In this document: positions 16,319 through 24,356 of the stretch, piece by piece | Layout: the number at the start of each line of letters is the position of its first letter | Position numbering within the stretch: the stretch's first letter is position 1 | The notes under the pieces: model-generated | What the model was told of the DNA's origin: nothing | Database searches by the model: none | The model's input: the letters and a program-made list of their open reading frames with translations, nothing else | Made by a program: the position numbers and the translations under genes | Assembly: GCF_900215505.1 (NCBI RefSeq) | Contig: NZ_LT907844.1 | Coordinates: 124,001-188,000, forward strand | Source of the DNA: Cohaesibacter sp. ES.047 | GTDB taxonomy: Bacteria; Pseudomonadota; Alphaproteobacteria; Rhizobiales; Cohaesibacteraceae | Direction of reading: 5' to 3' | Length of the DNA stretch: 64,000 bases

Positions 16319-17788
16319 TCAGGCAAGATAGGCATCAAGCGCCGCCTCGATGCCGTCTTCGTGGATCATGGACATCCAATTGCAAAAGGCTTTGTTGAAC
16401 CGAACATTATCGGCAAGATCGCCATAGAGCTGGCGCATCTCGAGCCATGCTGCCGGGTTGGTCCGGGTCTTTTCAGCCACAGGCAGAAGATCGTCCCACA
16501 GAGGATCGTTGGGGGCGATCGTGCTTCCGTCGGACCGCGTTCCGAGGCAATAGCGCGCCCAGAAAGCGGAAGCCAGCGCCAGCCCATCTATCGAGCCACC
16601 GGTAGCAAGCGCATCCTTGATTGATGGCAAGAGGAAGCCGGAATGGCGGGATGAGCCATCAAAGGCGACCCGGCGCGTGGTGTCGACAATCTCGGGGTTG
16701 GAGAAGCGTCGGTCGATCAGCGCCTGATAGTCGACCGGGTCAAACTCGGGCACCGCATGCACGTAGGGTACGATTTCCTCGGATTCCACCTTCTCGAAAA
16801 ACGCATGAATCTTGGGATGCGCCATGCAGCCCGATATGGTTTCGACACAGAGCAATTCACCAATGTCCGAAATGACCTGATGGCCGCCATTCAAGATGCG
16901 GATCTTCATGGTCTCATAATCATGCACCCGGTCGGACAAGGTCGCGCCTGCCTTTTCCCATTGTGGACGCCCGGCACAGAAATTGTCCTCGATCACCCAT
17001 TGGCGGAAGCGTTCATGGGTCACCGGCACCTGATCTTCGATGCCGAATTCAGCCGCAAAGGCCAGCTCGCGCGGACCGGATGCCGGAACGATGCAGTCGA
17101 CCATGGAATTGGGGAAGGTGCAGTTGCTGTCGATCCAGTCCGCCAGGTCCGGATCGGAGAGCCGCGCAAGAGAGACGAGCGTCTGATGCAGGATGTTGCC
17201 ATTGCCCTGAAGGTTGTCGCAGGACTGGCAGGTGAAGGCGCCAATGCCCCGATCCCGTCTGAGCTTGAGGGCTGCGACCATGGCCCCAAAGGCGGTGCGC
17301 GGACGATCCGGATTGGCCGCGTCATAGCGAATATCGGGATGGTTTTCATCAAACCCCTTGGTGGCGAGATCAATATAATAGCCGCCTTCGGTGACGGTCA
17401 GAGCGACGATGCGAATGGCCGGATCTGCCATCTGTTCGATCAACGGACCGTTGCCCTCCTCAATGGGGACATAGTCGATCATAGACCCGACGATTTCAGC
17501 GGATCGCGCTTCGGGATCGAGCTCTATCAGCGTGGTGAGATAATCCTGCGCTTTCATCTTTGCGCGCATTTTCTCGTCATAGGGACGAACGCCCGCACCG
17601 ATGATTGCCCAGTCGTGATCAAGGCCCTGCTCGAACAGGCGATTGAGATACCAGGATTGGTGTGCGCGATGAAAATTGCCCAGCCCTATATGGACGATCC
17701 CCGGTGTCAGTGTCGTTCGGTCATAGGTTGGCCTTGCAACAGTTTCCGGCACTTCGTTCAAGGTTGCGTTCGACAACAGAATTCCCAT
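16319..17788 (-). CDS. mtlK: Mannitol 2-dehydrogenase (polyol-specific long-chain dehydrogenase)
   Basis: NAD-dependent polyol dehydrogenase of 489 aa, the normal length for mannitol 2-dehydrogenase, oxidising mannitol to fructose (and often arabitol or sorbitol as well). The nucleotide-binding N-terminus reads IVHIGLGNFHRAHQSWYLNRL. The catalytic segment MKIRILNGGHQVISDIGELL (about residues 285-304) contains the Lys, Asn and His of the family active site, and VAFDGSSRHSGFLLPSI lies near residue 375. The ATG at 17788 (MGILLSN) is preferred to an upstream in-frame start. It is the last gene of the polyol locus, separated from the ATPase gene by a 263-bp palindrome-rich spacer. Fructuronate or tagaturonate reductases belong to the same family, but the polyol ABC importer supports mannitol. 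Confidence 0.9.
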   Translation of the reverse strand: MGILLSNATLNEVPETVARPTYDRTTLTPGIVHIGLGNFHRAHQSWYLNRLFEQGLDHDWAIIGAGVRPYDEKMRAKMKAQDYLTTLIELDPEARSAEIVGSMIDYVPIEEGNGPLIEQMADPAIRIVALTVTEGGYYIDLATKGFDENHPDIRYDAANPDRPRTAFGAMVAALKLRRDRGIGAFTCQSCDNLQGNGNILHQTLVSLARLSDPDLADWIDSNCTFPNSMVDCIVPASGPRELAFAAEFGIEDQVPVTHERFRQWVIEDNFCAGRPQWEKAGATLSDRVHDYETMKIRILNGGHQVISDIGELLCVETISGCMAHPKIHAFFEKVESEEIVPYVHAVPEFDPVDYQALIDRRFSNPEIVDTTRRVAFDGSSRHSGFLLPSIKDALATGGSIDGLALASAFWARYCLGTRSDGSTIAPNDPLWDDLLPVAEKTRTNPAAWLEMRQLYGDLADNVRFNKAFCNWMSMIHEDGIEAALDAYLA

Positions 17789-18051
17789 GACGGGCCTCGC
17801 TTTTGTTCTGCTCGCCCTGCCAGCAGGCAAGGATATGTGGGACCTTCAGGCACAACTTCACCAGCCCGGTCCGAGACATGTCTCGAGCCGATTGCTTCTT
17901 GCGACAGCTGTCGCCTGAGGATTTCATGACCGGGTCAGAGATCGCTTTGATCAGAGAACCCGATCGGGTCAAAGGTTTTGAACCCAGGCAAAGCCGGGTT
18001 CGGCATTCAGTTTGCGCCCGTCGCCAGTGTGGAGACGGACGCAATCAATCT
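17789..18051 (-). promoter_or_regulatory. Palindrome-rich spacer between smoK and mtlK
   Basis: This 263-bp non-coding spacer contains three perfect palindromes, CGAGACATGTCTCG (17872-17885), GCGACAGCTGTCGC (17901-17914) and ACCCGATCGGGT (17958-17969), plus a stem-loop GAACCC-A-GGC / GCC-GGGTTC (17980-18001). The first two have centres 29 bp apart. They could be operators of a separate mtlK promoter or mRNA-processing structures. The stem-loop is not followed by a T run in the direction of transcription. Confidence 0.5.
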
Positions 18052-19059
18052 TTATCCGTCGATCCGATCTCCGTTGGCATCGAACTTGTGCAGGTTCGCC
18101 ATCTGGGGAGAGAGATAGATCTTGTCGCCATGATGCAGAGACACTTCGCCCCCGGCCCTGATGGTCAGGGGTTCGGCAAATCCTTCCACGCTGACGTGGA
18201 AGAAGGTGTCCGAGCCCAGATGTTCGGAGACACCGACGGTTCCTTCCCAATCACCAGACGTCGTTGAGATATCTATGTGTTCGGGCCGGATTCCGATGGT
18301 ACCCGCGTTGTGTTTCGAGGCTTCGGGGCCGCTGATCAGGTTCATTTTCGGCGAGCCGATGAAGCCGGCAACGAAGGCGTTGCGCGGCGTGCGATAGAGT
18401 TCCAGCGGACTGCCAACCTGTTCGATGAAACCGGCCTGCAGAACCACGATTTTGTCGGCCATGGTCATGGCCTCGACCTGATCGTGGGTCACATAGACCA
18501 TGGTGGTGGCCAGACGTTTGTGAAGCTCGGAGATTTCCAGCCGCATGCCGACACGCAAGGCCGCATCCAGGTTGGACAGAGGCTCGTCGAAGAGGAAGGC
18601 GGACGGTTCGCGGACAATCGCCCGGCCGATGGCAACACGTTGGCGCTGCCCACCTGAAAGCTGGCCGGGTCTGCGGTCAAGATAGTCGGTGAGGTTCAGC
18701 ACCTTTGCGGCCTCATTGACCCGCCGATCCTGTTCGCTCTTTTCCAGCCCCGCCATCCGCAACGGAAAGGCGATGTTCTTGCGCACCGACATGTGCGGAT
18801 AAAGCGCATAGGACTGAAAGACCATCGCAAGTCCACGTTTGGCCGGAGGCACTTCGGTTGCGTCCGTGCCGTCAATGCGGATCTCTCCTCCCGAGACATC
18901 CTCAAGACCGGCAATGAGGCGCAGCAAGGTCGATTTGCCACAACCGGACGGGCCGACGAAAACCACAAACTCTCCGTCTTCAATGGTCAGATCCAGTGGC
19001 GGAATGACTTCAACATCGCCGAAGGACTTCCGCACCTTATCGAGTGTAATACGTCCCAT
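18052..19059 (-). CDS. smoK: Polyol ABC transporter ATP-binding protein (MalK/UgpC family)
   Basis: ATPase of 335 aa for the polyol importer. The ABC domain (about residues 1-235) has Walker [11 protein letters not shown]-loop [13 protein letters not shown], signature [14 protein letters not shown] and Walker [13 protein letters not shown], then the H-loop VYVTHD. A TOBE/OB regulatory region (about 240-335; [23 protein letters not shown]) is that of the MalK/UgpC/SmoK group. An in-frame GTG at 19068 is possible, but AGGTG is best spaced for the ATG at 19059. It follows the second permease gene by 9 bp. Confidence 0.92.
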   Translation of the reverse strand: MGRITLDKVRKSFGDVEVIPPLDLTIEDGEFVVFVGPSGCGKSTLLRLIAGLEDVSGGEIRIDGTDATEVPPAKRGLAMVFQSYALYPHMSVRKNIAFPLRMAGLEKSEQDRRVNEAAKVLNLTDYLDRRPGQLSGGQRQRVAIGRAIVREPSAFLFDEPLSNLDAALRVGMRLEISELHKRLATTMVYVTHDQVEAMTMADKIVVLQAGFIEQVGSPLELYRTPRNAFVAGFIGSPKMNLISGPEASKHNAGTIGIRPEHIDISTTSGDWEGTVGVSEHLGSDTFFHVSVEGFAEPLTIRAGGEVSLHHGDKIYLSPQMANLHKFDANGDRIDG

Positions 19060-19068
19060 TTGATACAC

Positions 19069-19905
19069 CTATTTCACTGCGCCGAAGGTCAGGCCCCGGA
19101 CAAGTTGTTTCTGTGAGAACCAGCCCATGATGAGAATGGGAGCGATGGCCATCGTGCTTGCTGCGCTCAATTTGGCGTAGAACAACCCTTCCGGCGACGA
19201 ATAGCTGGCAATGAAGGCCGTCAGCGGCGCTGCCTTGGCGGCGGTCAGGTTGAGGGTCCAGAATGCCTCGTTCCAGGCAAGAATGATGTTGAGCAACACC
19301 GTAGATGCAATGCCGGGCACCGCCATGGGCGTCAGCACATAGAGGATTTCCGAGCGCAAAGTTGCGCCATCCATCCGGGCAGCCTCAAGGATTTCGCCAG
19401 GGATTTCCTTGAAGTAGGTGTAAAGCATCCAGATGATGATCGGCAGGTTGATCAGCATCAGCACCACGACGAGACCGATGCGGGTGTCGAGCAGGCCGAA
19501 ATCCCGGAAGATGAGATAGATCGGGACCAGCACACCAACCGGCGGCAGCATCTTGGTGGAGAGCATCCACATCAGGACATCCTTGGTGCGCTTACCCGGC
19601 ACGAAGGCCATGGCCCAGGCTGCGGGAACCGCGATCAGAAGTCCCAGGAACGTCGATCCAACCGACAGGATGACCGAGTTCATGAAGTGCCTGAAGTAGT
19701 TCGAGCGCTCCTGAACGGTGACGTAATTCTCCAACGTCCAGTCGAAGTTCAGGAACAAAGGCGGATCGGCAATGGCCTGCGCTTCTGTCTTGAAGCTGGT
19801 CAGCACCGTCCAGAGGATCGGAAAGAAGATTGCAATGCCGATCAGCCATGCCACGACAGTGACCAGATATTTGCGAGATTTGTTGACTCTGCGTGACATG
19901 ATCAA
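19069..19905 (-). CDS. smoG: Polyol ABC transporter permease (MalG type)
   Basis: Inner-membrane permease of 278 aa with six predicted helices. The EAA loop that docks on the ATPase is seen as EILEAARMDGATLRSEILYV followed by LTPMAVPGI (about residues 165-200). The pattern N-terminal helix, TSFKTEAQAIADPPLF periplasmic loop and six helices is that of the MalG group. It overlaps the upstream permease gene by 4 nt, indicating translational coupling, and its order after the MalF-type partner matches smoEFGK. Two close ATG codons (MIM) make the exact start uncertain by two residues. Confidence 0.91.
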   Translation of the reverse strand: MIMSRRVNKSRKYLVTVVAWLIGIAIFFPILWTVLTSFKTEAQAIADPPLFLNFDWTLENYVTVQERSNYFRHFMNSVILSVGSTFLGLLIAVPAAWAMAFVPGKRTKDVLMWMLSTKMLPPVGVLVPIYLIFRDFGLLDTRIGLVVVLMLINLPIIIWMLYTYFKEIPGEILEAARMDGATLRSEILYVLTPMAVPGIASTVLLNIILAWNEAFWTLNLTAAKAAPLTAFIASYSSPEGLFYAKLSAASTMAIAPILIMGWFSQKQLVRGLTFGAVK

Positions 19906-20774
19906 GTCTCCAGATTCTTGCCGATCATCCGCATCAGAAAGATCGCAACGATGTTGGCAAGGATAATGGCAACCACACCCCCGGCAGACCCGCCACCAAC
20001 GTCAAACTGAAGCAGTGACTGGACGTAAATGAGATAGGTCAGGTTGGTCGAAGCGTTGCCCGGTCCACCATTGGTGGTCACGAGGATCTCGGCAAAGACC
20101 GACAGAAGGAAGATTGTCTGAATGAGAATGACCACCGTGATGGCACGCGACAGATGGGGCAGCATGATGTGCCAGAAGCGGGAGCCCCAGCTGGCCCCAT
20201 CCATTTCGGCGGCTTCGAGCTGTTCCTGATCAAGCGACTGCATGGCGGTCAGAAGGATCAGCGTCGCAAAAGGCAGCCATTGCCAACTGACAATGCCAAT
20301 GATCGAGGCAAGCGGCGCTTGCGAGAGAAAGTCGAACGGCTCGAAGCCCAGATAGGTGGCGAGATAGGCAAACAGCCCATTCACCGGGTTCATGAACATG
20401 TTCTTCCAGACAAGCGCGTTGACCGTCGGCATGACGAAGAACGGAGCAATGACCAGAATGCGAACAATGCCCTGACCGAAGAGGGGCTGATCGAGCAGCA
20501 GCGCAAGCCCTACTCCGCCCACGACGGTGACAATCAAAACGCCCAGCACCAAGGCCAAGGTGTTCCAGAGAGCCGCAAAGAAGGCGGGATCGGTGAGAAA
20601 GAATTTATAGTTTGTGAAGCCCGCCCATTCTTCCATTCCCGGCATCAAGAGATTGTAGCGCAAAAAGGAAAAATAGAGCGTCATCGACAAGGGTACGATC
20701 ATCCAGCCGAGCAGCAACAATACCGCGGGGGAAATCATAAGCCTCGCCGCCACTTTCGAATGCTTCGTGGCCAT
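19902..20774 (-). CDS. smoF: Polyol ABC transporter permease (MalF type)
   Basis: Inner-membrane permease of 290 aa with six main hydrophobic segments. The EAA loop is visible as LDQEQLEAAEMDGASWGSRF with HIMLPHLSRAI following (about residues 195-225). The N-terminal half contains the AGFTNYKFFLTDPAFF periplasmic region typical of sugar permeases of the MalF group. It lies 96 bp downstream of the binding-protein gene, beyond a stem-loop. It forms the heterodimeric channel with the MalG-type partner. Confidence 0.91.
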   Translation of the reverse strand: MATKHSKVAARLMISPAVLLLLGWMIVPLSMTLYFSFLRYNLLMPGMEEWAGFTNYKFFLTDPAFFAALWNTLALVLGVLIVTVVGGVGLALLLDQPLFGQGIVRILVIAPFFVMPTVNALVWKNMFMNPVNGLFAYLATYLGFEPFDFLSQAPLASIIGIVSWQWLPFATLILLTAMQSLDQEQLEAAEMDGASWGSRFWHIMLPHLSRAITVVILIQTIFLLSVFAEILVTTNGGPGNASTNLTYLIYVQSLLQFDVGGGSAGGVVAIILANIVAIFLMRMIGKNLET

Positions 20775-20822
20775 CGCTTTGTCCTGACAGGTTTGGGGTG
20801 CGTTCGTGAAAATCCGGAAAGC

Positions 20823-20851
20823 GGGCCAGTCACGCCTAATGAGACCGGCCC
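20823..20851 (-). terminator. Stem-loop between smoE and smoF (attenuator-like)
   Basis: GGGCCAGTC and GACCGGCCC pair over 9 bp with one mismatch around an 11-nt loop, about 20 bp after the smoE stop. No T run follows in the direction of transcription, which fits an mRNA-stabilising hairpin that favours the binding-protein message, as known for malE-malF. Confidence 0.5.
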
Positions 20852-20870
20852 ACCCCGGGAGGGCGCAGGA

Positions 20871-22184
20871 TTACTTGATGTAACCGGCTTTCATCATTTC
20901 ACGCTCGGTCAGGTTTTGTGCAGCTTCAAGGGCCTGATCAGCGCTGATTTGACCGGCAAGCGCTGCGGCGAGCTGCTGTCCGACAGCCGTGCCAAGACCC
21001 TGGAATTCAGGAATGGCCACGAACTGCACGCCGACATAAGGAACCGGATCGATGGTTGGTTCTTTCGGGTTGGCGCTGTTGATGCTGTCCAGCGTCATTT
21101 GCGCAAACGGAACCTTCTGATATTCCGGGTTCTCATAAAGAGACGTCCGGGTTCCAGGAGGCACGTTGGCCCAACCTTCCTTGGAAGCGACCAACTCGAG
21201 ATATTCCTTCGACGTTGCCCATTCGACGAACGCTTTGGCGGCTTCTTCCTTCTGAGTGCCGGCCGGGATACCAAGGTTCCATGCCCACAGCCAGTTGCCA
21301 CGCTTACCAAGACCATTGTCCGGTGCCAGCGCAAAACCGACCTTGTCGGCAACGGTGGAATCATCGGGGTTGGTCACGAAGGATGCAGCCACGGTTGCGT
21401 CGATCCACATGCCGCATTTGCCCTGCTGGAACAGTGCAAGGTTTTCGTTGAAGCCGTTGCCCGATGCGCCCGGAGGGCCAAAGTTGTTCATCAGGTCGAG
21501 ATAGAAGTTAAGCGTCGTCTTCCACTCTTTGGTGTCGAACTGAGGATTCCAGTCCATATCAAACCAACGCGCGCCGAACGAGTTGGACATGGCGGTCAGG
21601 AAGGCCATGTTCTCGCCCCAGCCGGCTTTGCCACGCAGGCAGACACCGAACACACCGGCATCCTTGTCGGTCATGGCTTCGGCGGCTTTCTTGATGAAGT
21701 CCCAAGTCGGGGCTTTTGGCATTTCCATGCCTGCCTTTTCCATCAGGTCGGTGCGGTACATAACCATGGAGCTTTCGCCATAGAACGGGGCAGCGTAAAG
21801 CTCGCCGTCGATGGTCAGGCCTTCGCGAATGGCGGGCAGAAGATCGTCGACATCATAGCTTTCAGGCAGGTCATTGAGGCTGACAAGCCAATCGCGGTCA
21901 CCCCAGATCGGAACCTCATAGGTACCGATGGTCATCACGTCGAACTGTCCACCCTTGGTGGCAATGTCCTGCGTGACACGCTGGCGAAGAACGTTCTCTT
22001 CGAGTGTAACCCACTCGACCTTGATGTCGGGATGTTTGGCGTAGAAGTCATCCATCAGACCCTGCATGCGGATCATGTCGCCGTTGTTCACGGTAGCGAT
22101 GGTGATGGTTTCTTCAGCAAACGCTGAAGTTGCAAGCACAGAGATAGCGCAGGCGCTCAAAAGAGCGCTGACAGTATGTTTCAT
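20871..22184 (-). CDS. smoE: Polyol ABC transporter substrate-binding protein (SmoE-like)
   Basis: Periplasmic binding protein of 437 aa, family 1 extracellular solute-binding. A Sec signal peptide (MKHTVSALLSACAISVLATS, cleavage after AFA) is followed by ETITIATVNNGDMIRMQGLM. VMTIGTYEVPIWGDRDWLVSL, YGESSMVMYRTDLMEKAG and GIPAGTQKEEAAKAFVEWAT are typical of the sorbitol/mannitol-binding branch. The start is fixed by a strong TGGGAGGAAATT site before the ATG; an upstream in-frame start would lie in the promoter. It heads the transport operon, under a promoter with inverted repeats. Mannitol or sorbitol is the likely ligand because mtlK is in the same locus. Confidence 0.92.
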   Translation of the reverse strand: MKHTVSALLSACAISVLATSAFAEETITIATVNNGDMIRMQGLMDDFYAKHPDIKVEWVTLEENVLRQRVTQDIATKGGQFDVMTIGTYEVPIWGDRDWLVSLNDLPESYDVDDLLPAIREGLTIDGELYAAPFYGESSMVMYRTDLMEKAGMEMPKAPTWDFIKKAAEAMTDKDAGVFGVCLRGKAGWGENMAFLTAMSNSFGARWFDMDWNPQFDTKEWKTTLNFYLDLMNNFGPPGASGNGFNENLALFQQGKCGMWIDATVAASFVTNPDDSTVADKVGFALAPDNGLGKRGNWLWAWNLGIPAGTQKEEAAKAFVEWATSKEYLELVASKEGWANVPPGTRTSLYENPEYQKVPFAQMTLDSINSANPKEPTIDPVPYVGVQFVAIPEFQGLGTAVGQQLAAALAGQISADQALEAAQNLTEREMMKAGYIK

Positions 22185-22312
22185 AATTTCCTCCCAAGAA
22201 TTGAGCATTTGCTCAACCAATGGGCAAATAATCACACTGAAGCATGGTTACTGTCAAGACAACATTTTGCGACAACACGCAAAAGTGGTGCTAAACTCAG
22301 ATTATCGTATTT
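22185..22312 (-). promoter_or_regulatory. smoE promoter with paired operator-like inverted repeats
   Basis: On the minus strand a consensus -35 TTGACA (22252-22257) is followed by 18 bp and GATTAT (22228-22233) as -10. Upstream of the -35 lies TTTTGCG/CGCAAAA with a 6-nt spacer (22265-22284). Overlapping and downstream of the -10 lie ATTTGC/GCAAAT with an 11-nt spacer (22207-22229) and TTGAGCA-TT-TGCTCAA (22201-22216). The shared half-site TTTGC/GCAAA on both sides of the promoter is a good candidate for the binding site of the SorC-family regulator encoded next door. Confidence 0.6.
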
Positions 22313-23275
22313 TTATCTGATAGTTAGAAGATGACGTGCCGTGTGTTCATCTGTGACCAAACTGCTAAGCAATTGCCCTGATAGTGCGCCTGTGAGGGCG
22401 TCCAACTTGTTGTCACCCCCTGCGATGCACAGCACCGGTGTGCCGTTGATCGGCAGCTTGGTGCCGACAATTCGCTCGTTATATTCGTGGTCGAGAAATT
22501 TCCCGTTCTGGTCGAAAACCCGTCCGCAGATTTCCCCCGCGGCCCCTGATCGGCGCAGATCCGTCAGTTCCTCATGGGTGACAAAACCGTCGAGATAGAG
22601 GGGGGCGGTTTCGGACATCTGACCCATTCCCACGATTGCCATATCGGCGCTTTCGGCAATGTTTCGCGTCAGCTTCACATAGGGCAGCGAATGATAGATT
22701 TCCCGTTCTTCGGTCGTCTTGGCTATCATCGGTGCGGCCATGGGATAGAATTTGGAGGCCGTCTTTTCCGCCAGACTGAAAATGGCTTCATAGAGCGTCG
22801 CAGAGGCGTCCGGTGCCACATTGCCGATCAGCGATACAAGCTTGTGGCGGGAGCCGTCGATCTGCTGCATGTGTTGGACCGTGGTGCGCAGGGTTCGTCC
22901 CGTGCCGATGGCAAAACAGCGCGCCTGTTCCGTCTCGAACAGAGCCTCAACAACCGGAGCTGCATAGCGGGTCAGCCCGTTGACCGCATCCGACGCACGC
23001 CCAACGCTTGGCGACACCCAGGTATGATCAAGGCCGAATTTCTGTTTCAGTGCACGCTCGAGTTCAAGGCAATCGGCAATCTTGTGATCGATCCGGACAT
23101 GGATGAGCCCCTCGGATGTGGCTCGCGCCACCAATCGCTGGGCGCGCTGTCGGGAGATGCCCAACTCTCGGGCGATCTGATCCTGCGTCAGGCCACCAAC
23201 AAACGACAGCCACGCTGCCCGTGCTGCAAGGTCTAGAGAGGATTGTTCACCATCCTGTTCGGCGCGTCCGACCAT
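22313..23275 (-). CDS. SorC/DeoR-family sugar-responsive transcriptional regulator
   Basis: Regulator of 320 aa. The helix-turn-helix is at about residues 30-52 (LTQDQIARELGISRQRAQRL), and the rest is the SorC sugar-phosphate-binding domain with the marks AIGTGRTLRTTVQHM, LIGNVAPDAS, ESADMAIVGMGQM, FVTHEELTDLRRSGAAGEICGRVFD and VLCIAGGDNKLDALTGALSG. This order is standard for SorC, CggR and DeoR-like sugar sensors. It lies 128 bp upstream of smoE on the same strand and downstream of the HAD gene. It probably senses a polyol or its phosphate and controls the promoter with paired inverted repeats in front of smoE. Confidence 0.92.
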   Translation of the reverse strand: MVGRAEQDGEQSSLDLAARAAWLSFVGGLTQDQIARELGISRQRAQRLVARATSEGLIHVRIDHKIADCLELERALKQKFGLDHTWVSPSVGRASDAVNGLTRYAAPVVEALFETEQARCFAIGTGRTLRTTVQHMQQIDGSRHKLVSLIGNVAPDASATLYEAIFSLAEKTASKFYPMAAPMIAKTTEEREIYHSLPYVKLTRNIAESADMAIVGMGQMSETAPLYLDGFVTHEELTDLRRSGAAGEICGRVFDQNGKFLDHEYNERIVGTKLPINGTPVLCIAGGDNKLDALTGALSGQLLSSLVTDEHTARHLLTIR

Positions 23276-23390
23276 GAGAAAGGTCCTTTTCCTAGCATGT
23301 GCGGCAGCTTGGCCACGCGCGAGACAATGTCAACCGGCTGCGCAGCCGTCCTGCTCCACTGAGCCATCATGTTTCTTTTTTGGCGCCCAT

Positions 23391-24080
23391 TCAACCCTTG
23401 GCAAGATGGGGCGCGGTTTCCCGGAAAAGCTCCGGAGCCATTTGAAAGAATTCGCGAAATCCCGCAAGACGTCGATGCGCATGCCCTCTGGATCCCGCGT
23501 TGCTTTCCCGTCCCTTGAGATGGCTGCCTCCGGTGAAGTGCCACACCTCCATCCCGGCTGCAAGCCCCGCCTCGATCCCGGCACGGGAATCCTCGATCAC
23601 CAGACATTCGGCCGGTTCAGCATCGTACTTTTTGGCTGCATGCAAAAACAGGTCCGGCGCCGGCTTGCCGCGGCTGACTTCCGAGGCTGTGGAAATTCGT
23701 CCCGCAAAAGAGTCTGTCATGCCCGTCAGGTAGAGCGATTTGCGCACCCGCTCCGGGCTTGAACTTGTCGCAAGACAATAGGGGACGGCAAGGCGATCGA
23801 CCACTTCCTTGATGCCGGGCATAACCTTGAGATCACGCTCAAAGGCTGAAAGCAGACGCCTGCGATAGTCGGCCTCGAAATTATCGGGCAGGGTTATGCC
23901 GAAATCCTTGCGAATCTGTTTGAGAACAATGGGATAGCTGCGCCCCAAAAAATGCCTGGCGACATAATCCAGATTGAGCTCAACATCATGCAGATGCAGC
24001 TCTTCGATGAGCATTCTGGCCGAAATGATCTCGCTATCGATCACGACGCCGTCGCAATCGAATATAATCAGCTTGCGCAT
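23391..24080 (-). CDS. HAD-family hydrolase (phosphoglucomutase/phosphatase-like)
   Basis: Hydrolase of 229 aa with all four HAD motifs: IFDCDGVVIDSE (residues 4-15, nucleophile Asp and acid Asp), TSSSPERV (about 112), GKPAPDLFLHAAKK (about 143) and VIEDSRAGIEAG (about 165). The helical cap between motifs I and II is that of subfamily IA. It lies 115 bp upstream of the SorC-family gene. Close relatives sit in polyol and sugar loci and act on sugar or polyol phosphates, so a role in clearing or converting a phosphorylated intermediate is likely. The start at 24080 places the motif at the usual N-terminal position. Confidence 0.88.
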   Translation of the reverse strand: MRKLIIFDCDGVVIDSEIISARMLIEELHLHDVELNLDYVARHFLGRSYPIVLKQIRKDFGITLPDNFEADYRRRLLSAFERDLKVMPGIKEVVDRLAVPYCLATSSSPERVRKSLYLTGMTDSFAGRISTASEVSRGKPAPDLFLHAAKKYDAEPAECLVIEDSRAGIEAGLAAGMEVWHFTGGSHLKGRESNAGSRGHAHRRLAGFREFFQMAPELFRETAPHLAKG

Positions 24081-24306
24081 ATCCGCACTTTCTTTCGTTT
24101 TTTGCCGCGTCCCGACAAGGACACGCTGACATACTGATGTGTTAGGATATTTCGCTGCGCTCAGCAATCGCACCGGTATGATTTCATGTGCGTTTCCTCG
24201 CGCGCATGTCACTGTCGAGGTGAATGTCTGCAAACGCGAAGCCTGCATTCCGGTCCCGTCGCTTGAGACGGCATAAGCGCTAATATGGCCAAAGAGTATC
24301 GATGTC

Positions 24307-24336
24307 AAAAGCCGAAGCATTGCCCCGGCTTTTTGT
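24307..24336. terminator. Rho-independent terminator downstream of the DUF1513 gene
   Basis: AAAAGCCG pairs with CGGCTTTT around an 11-nt loop, with T runs available in both orientations. It lies 24-50 bp beyond the end of the imelysin/DUF1513 operon and upstream of the HAD gene, so it most likely ends the iron operon. Confidence 0.7.
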
Positions 24337-24356
24337 TTGCAGTTTTGCAATTTTGA

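Noticed and set aside
20154-22127. Long open frame of 657 codons on the plus strand
   Set aside because: It lies opposite smoF and smoE, both clear family members, and its product is rich in His, Arg and Gly with no recognisable domain, as expected for the antisense of G+C-rich genes.
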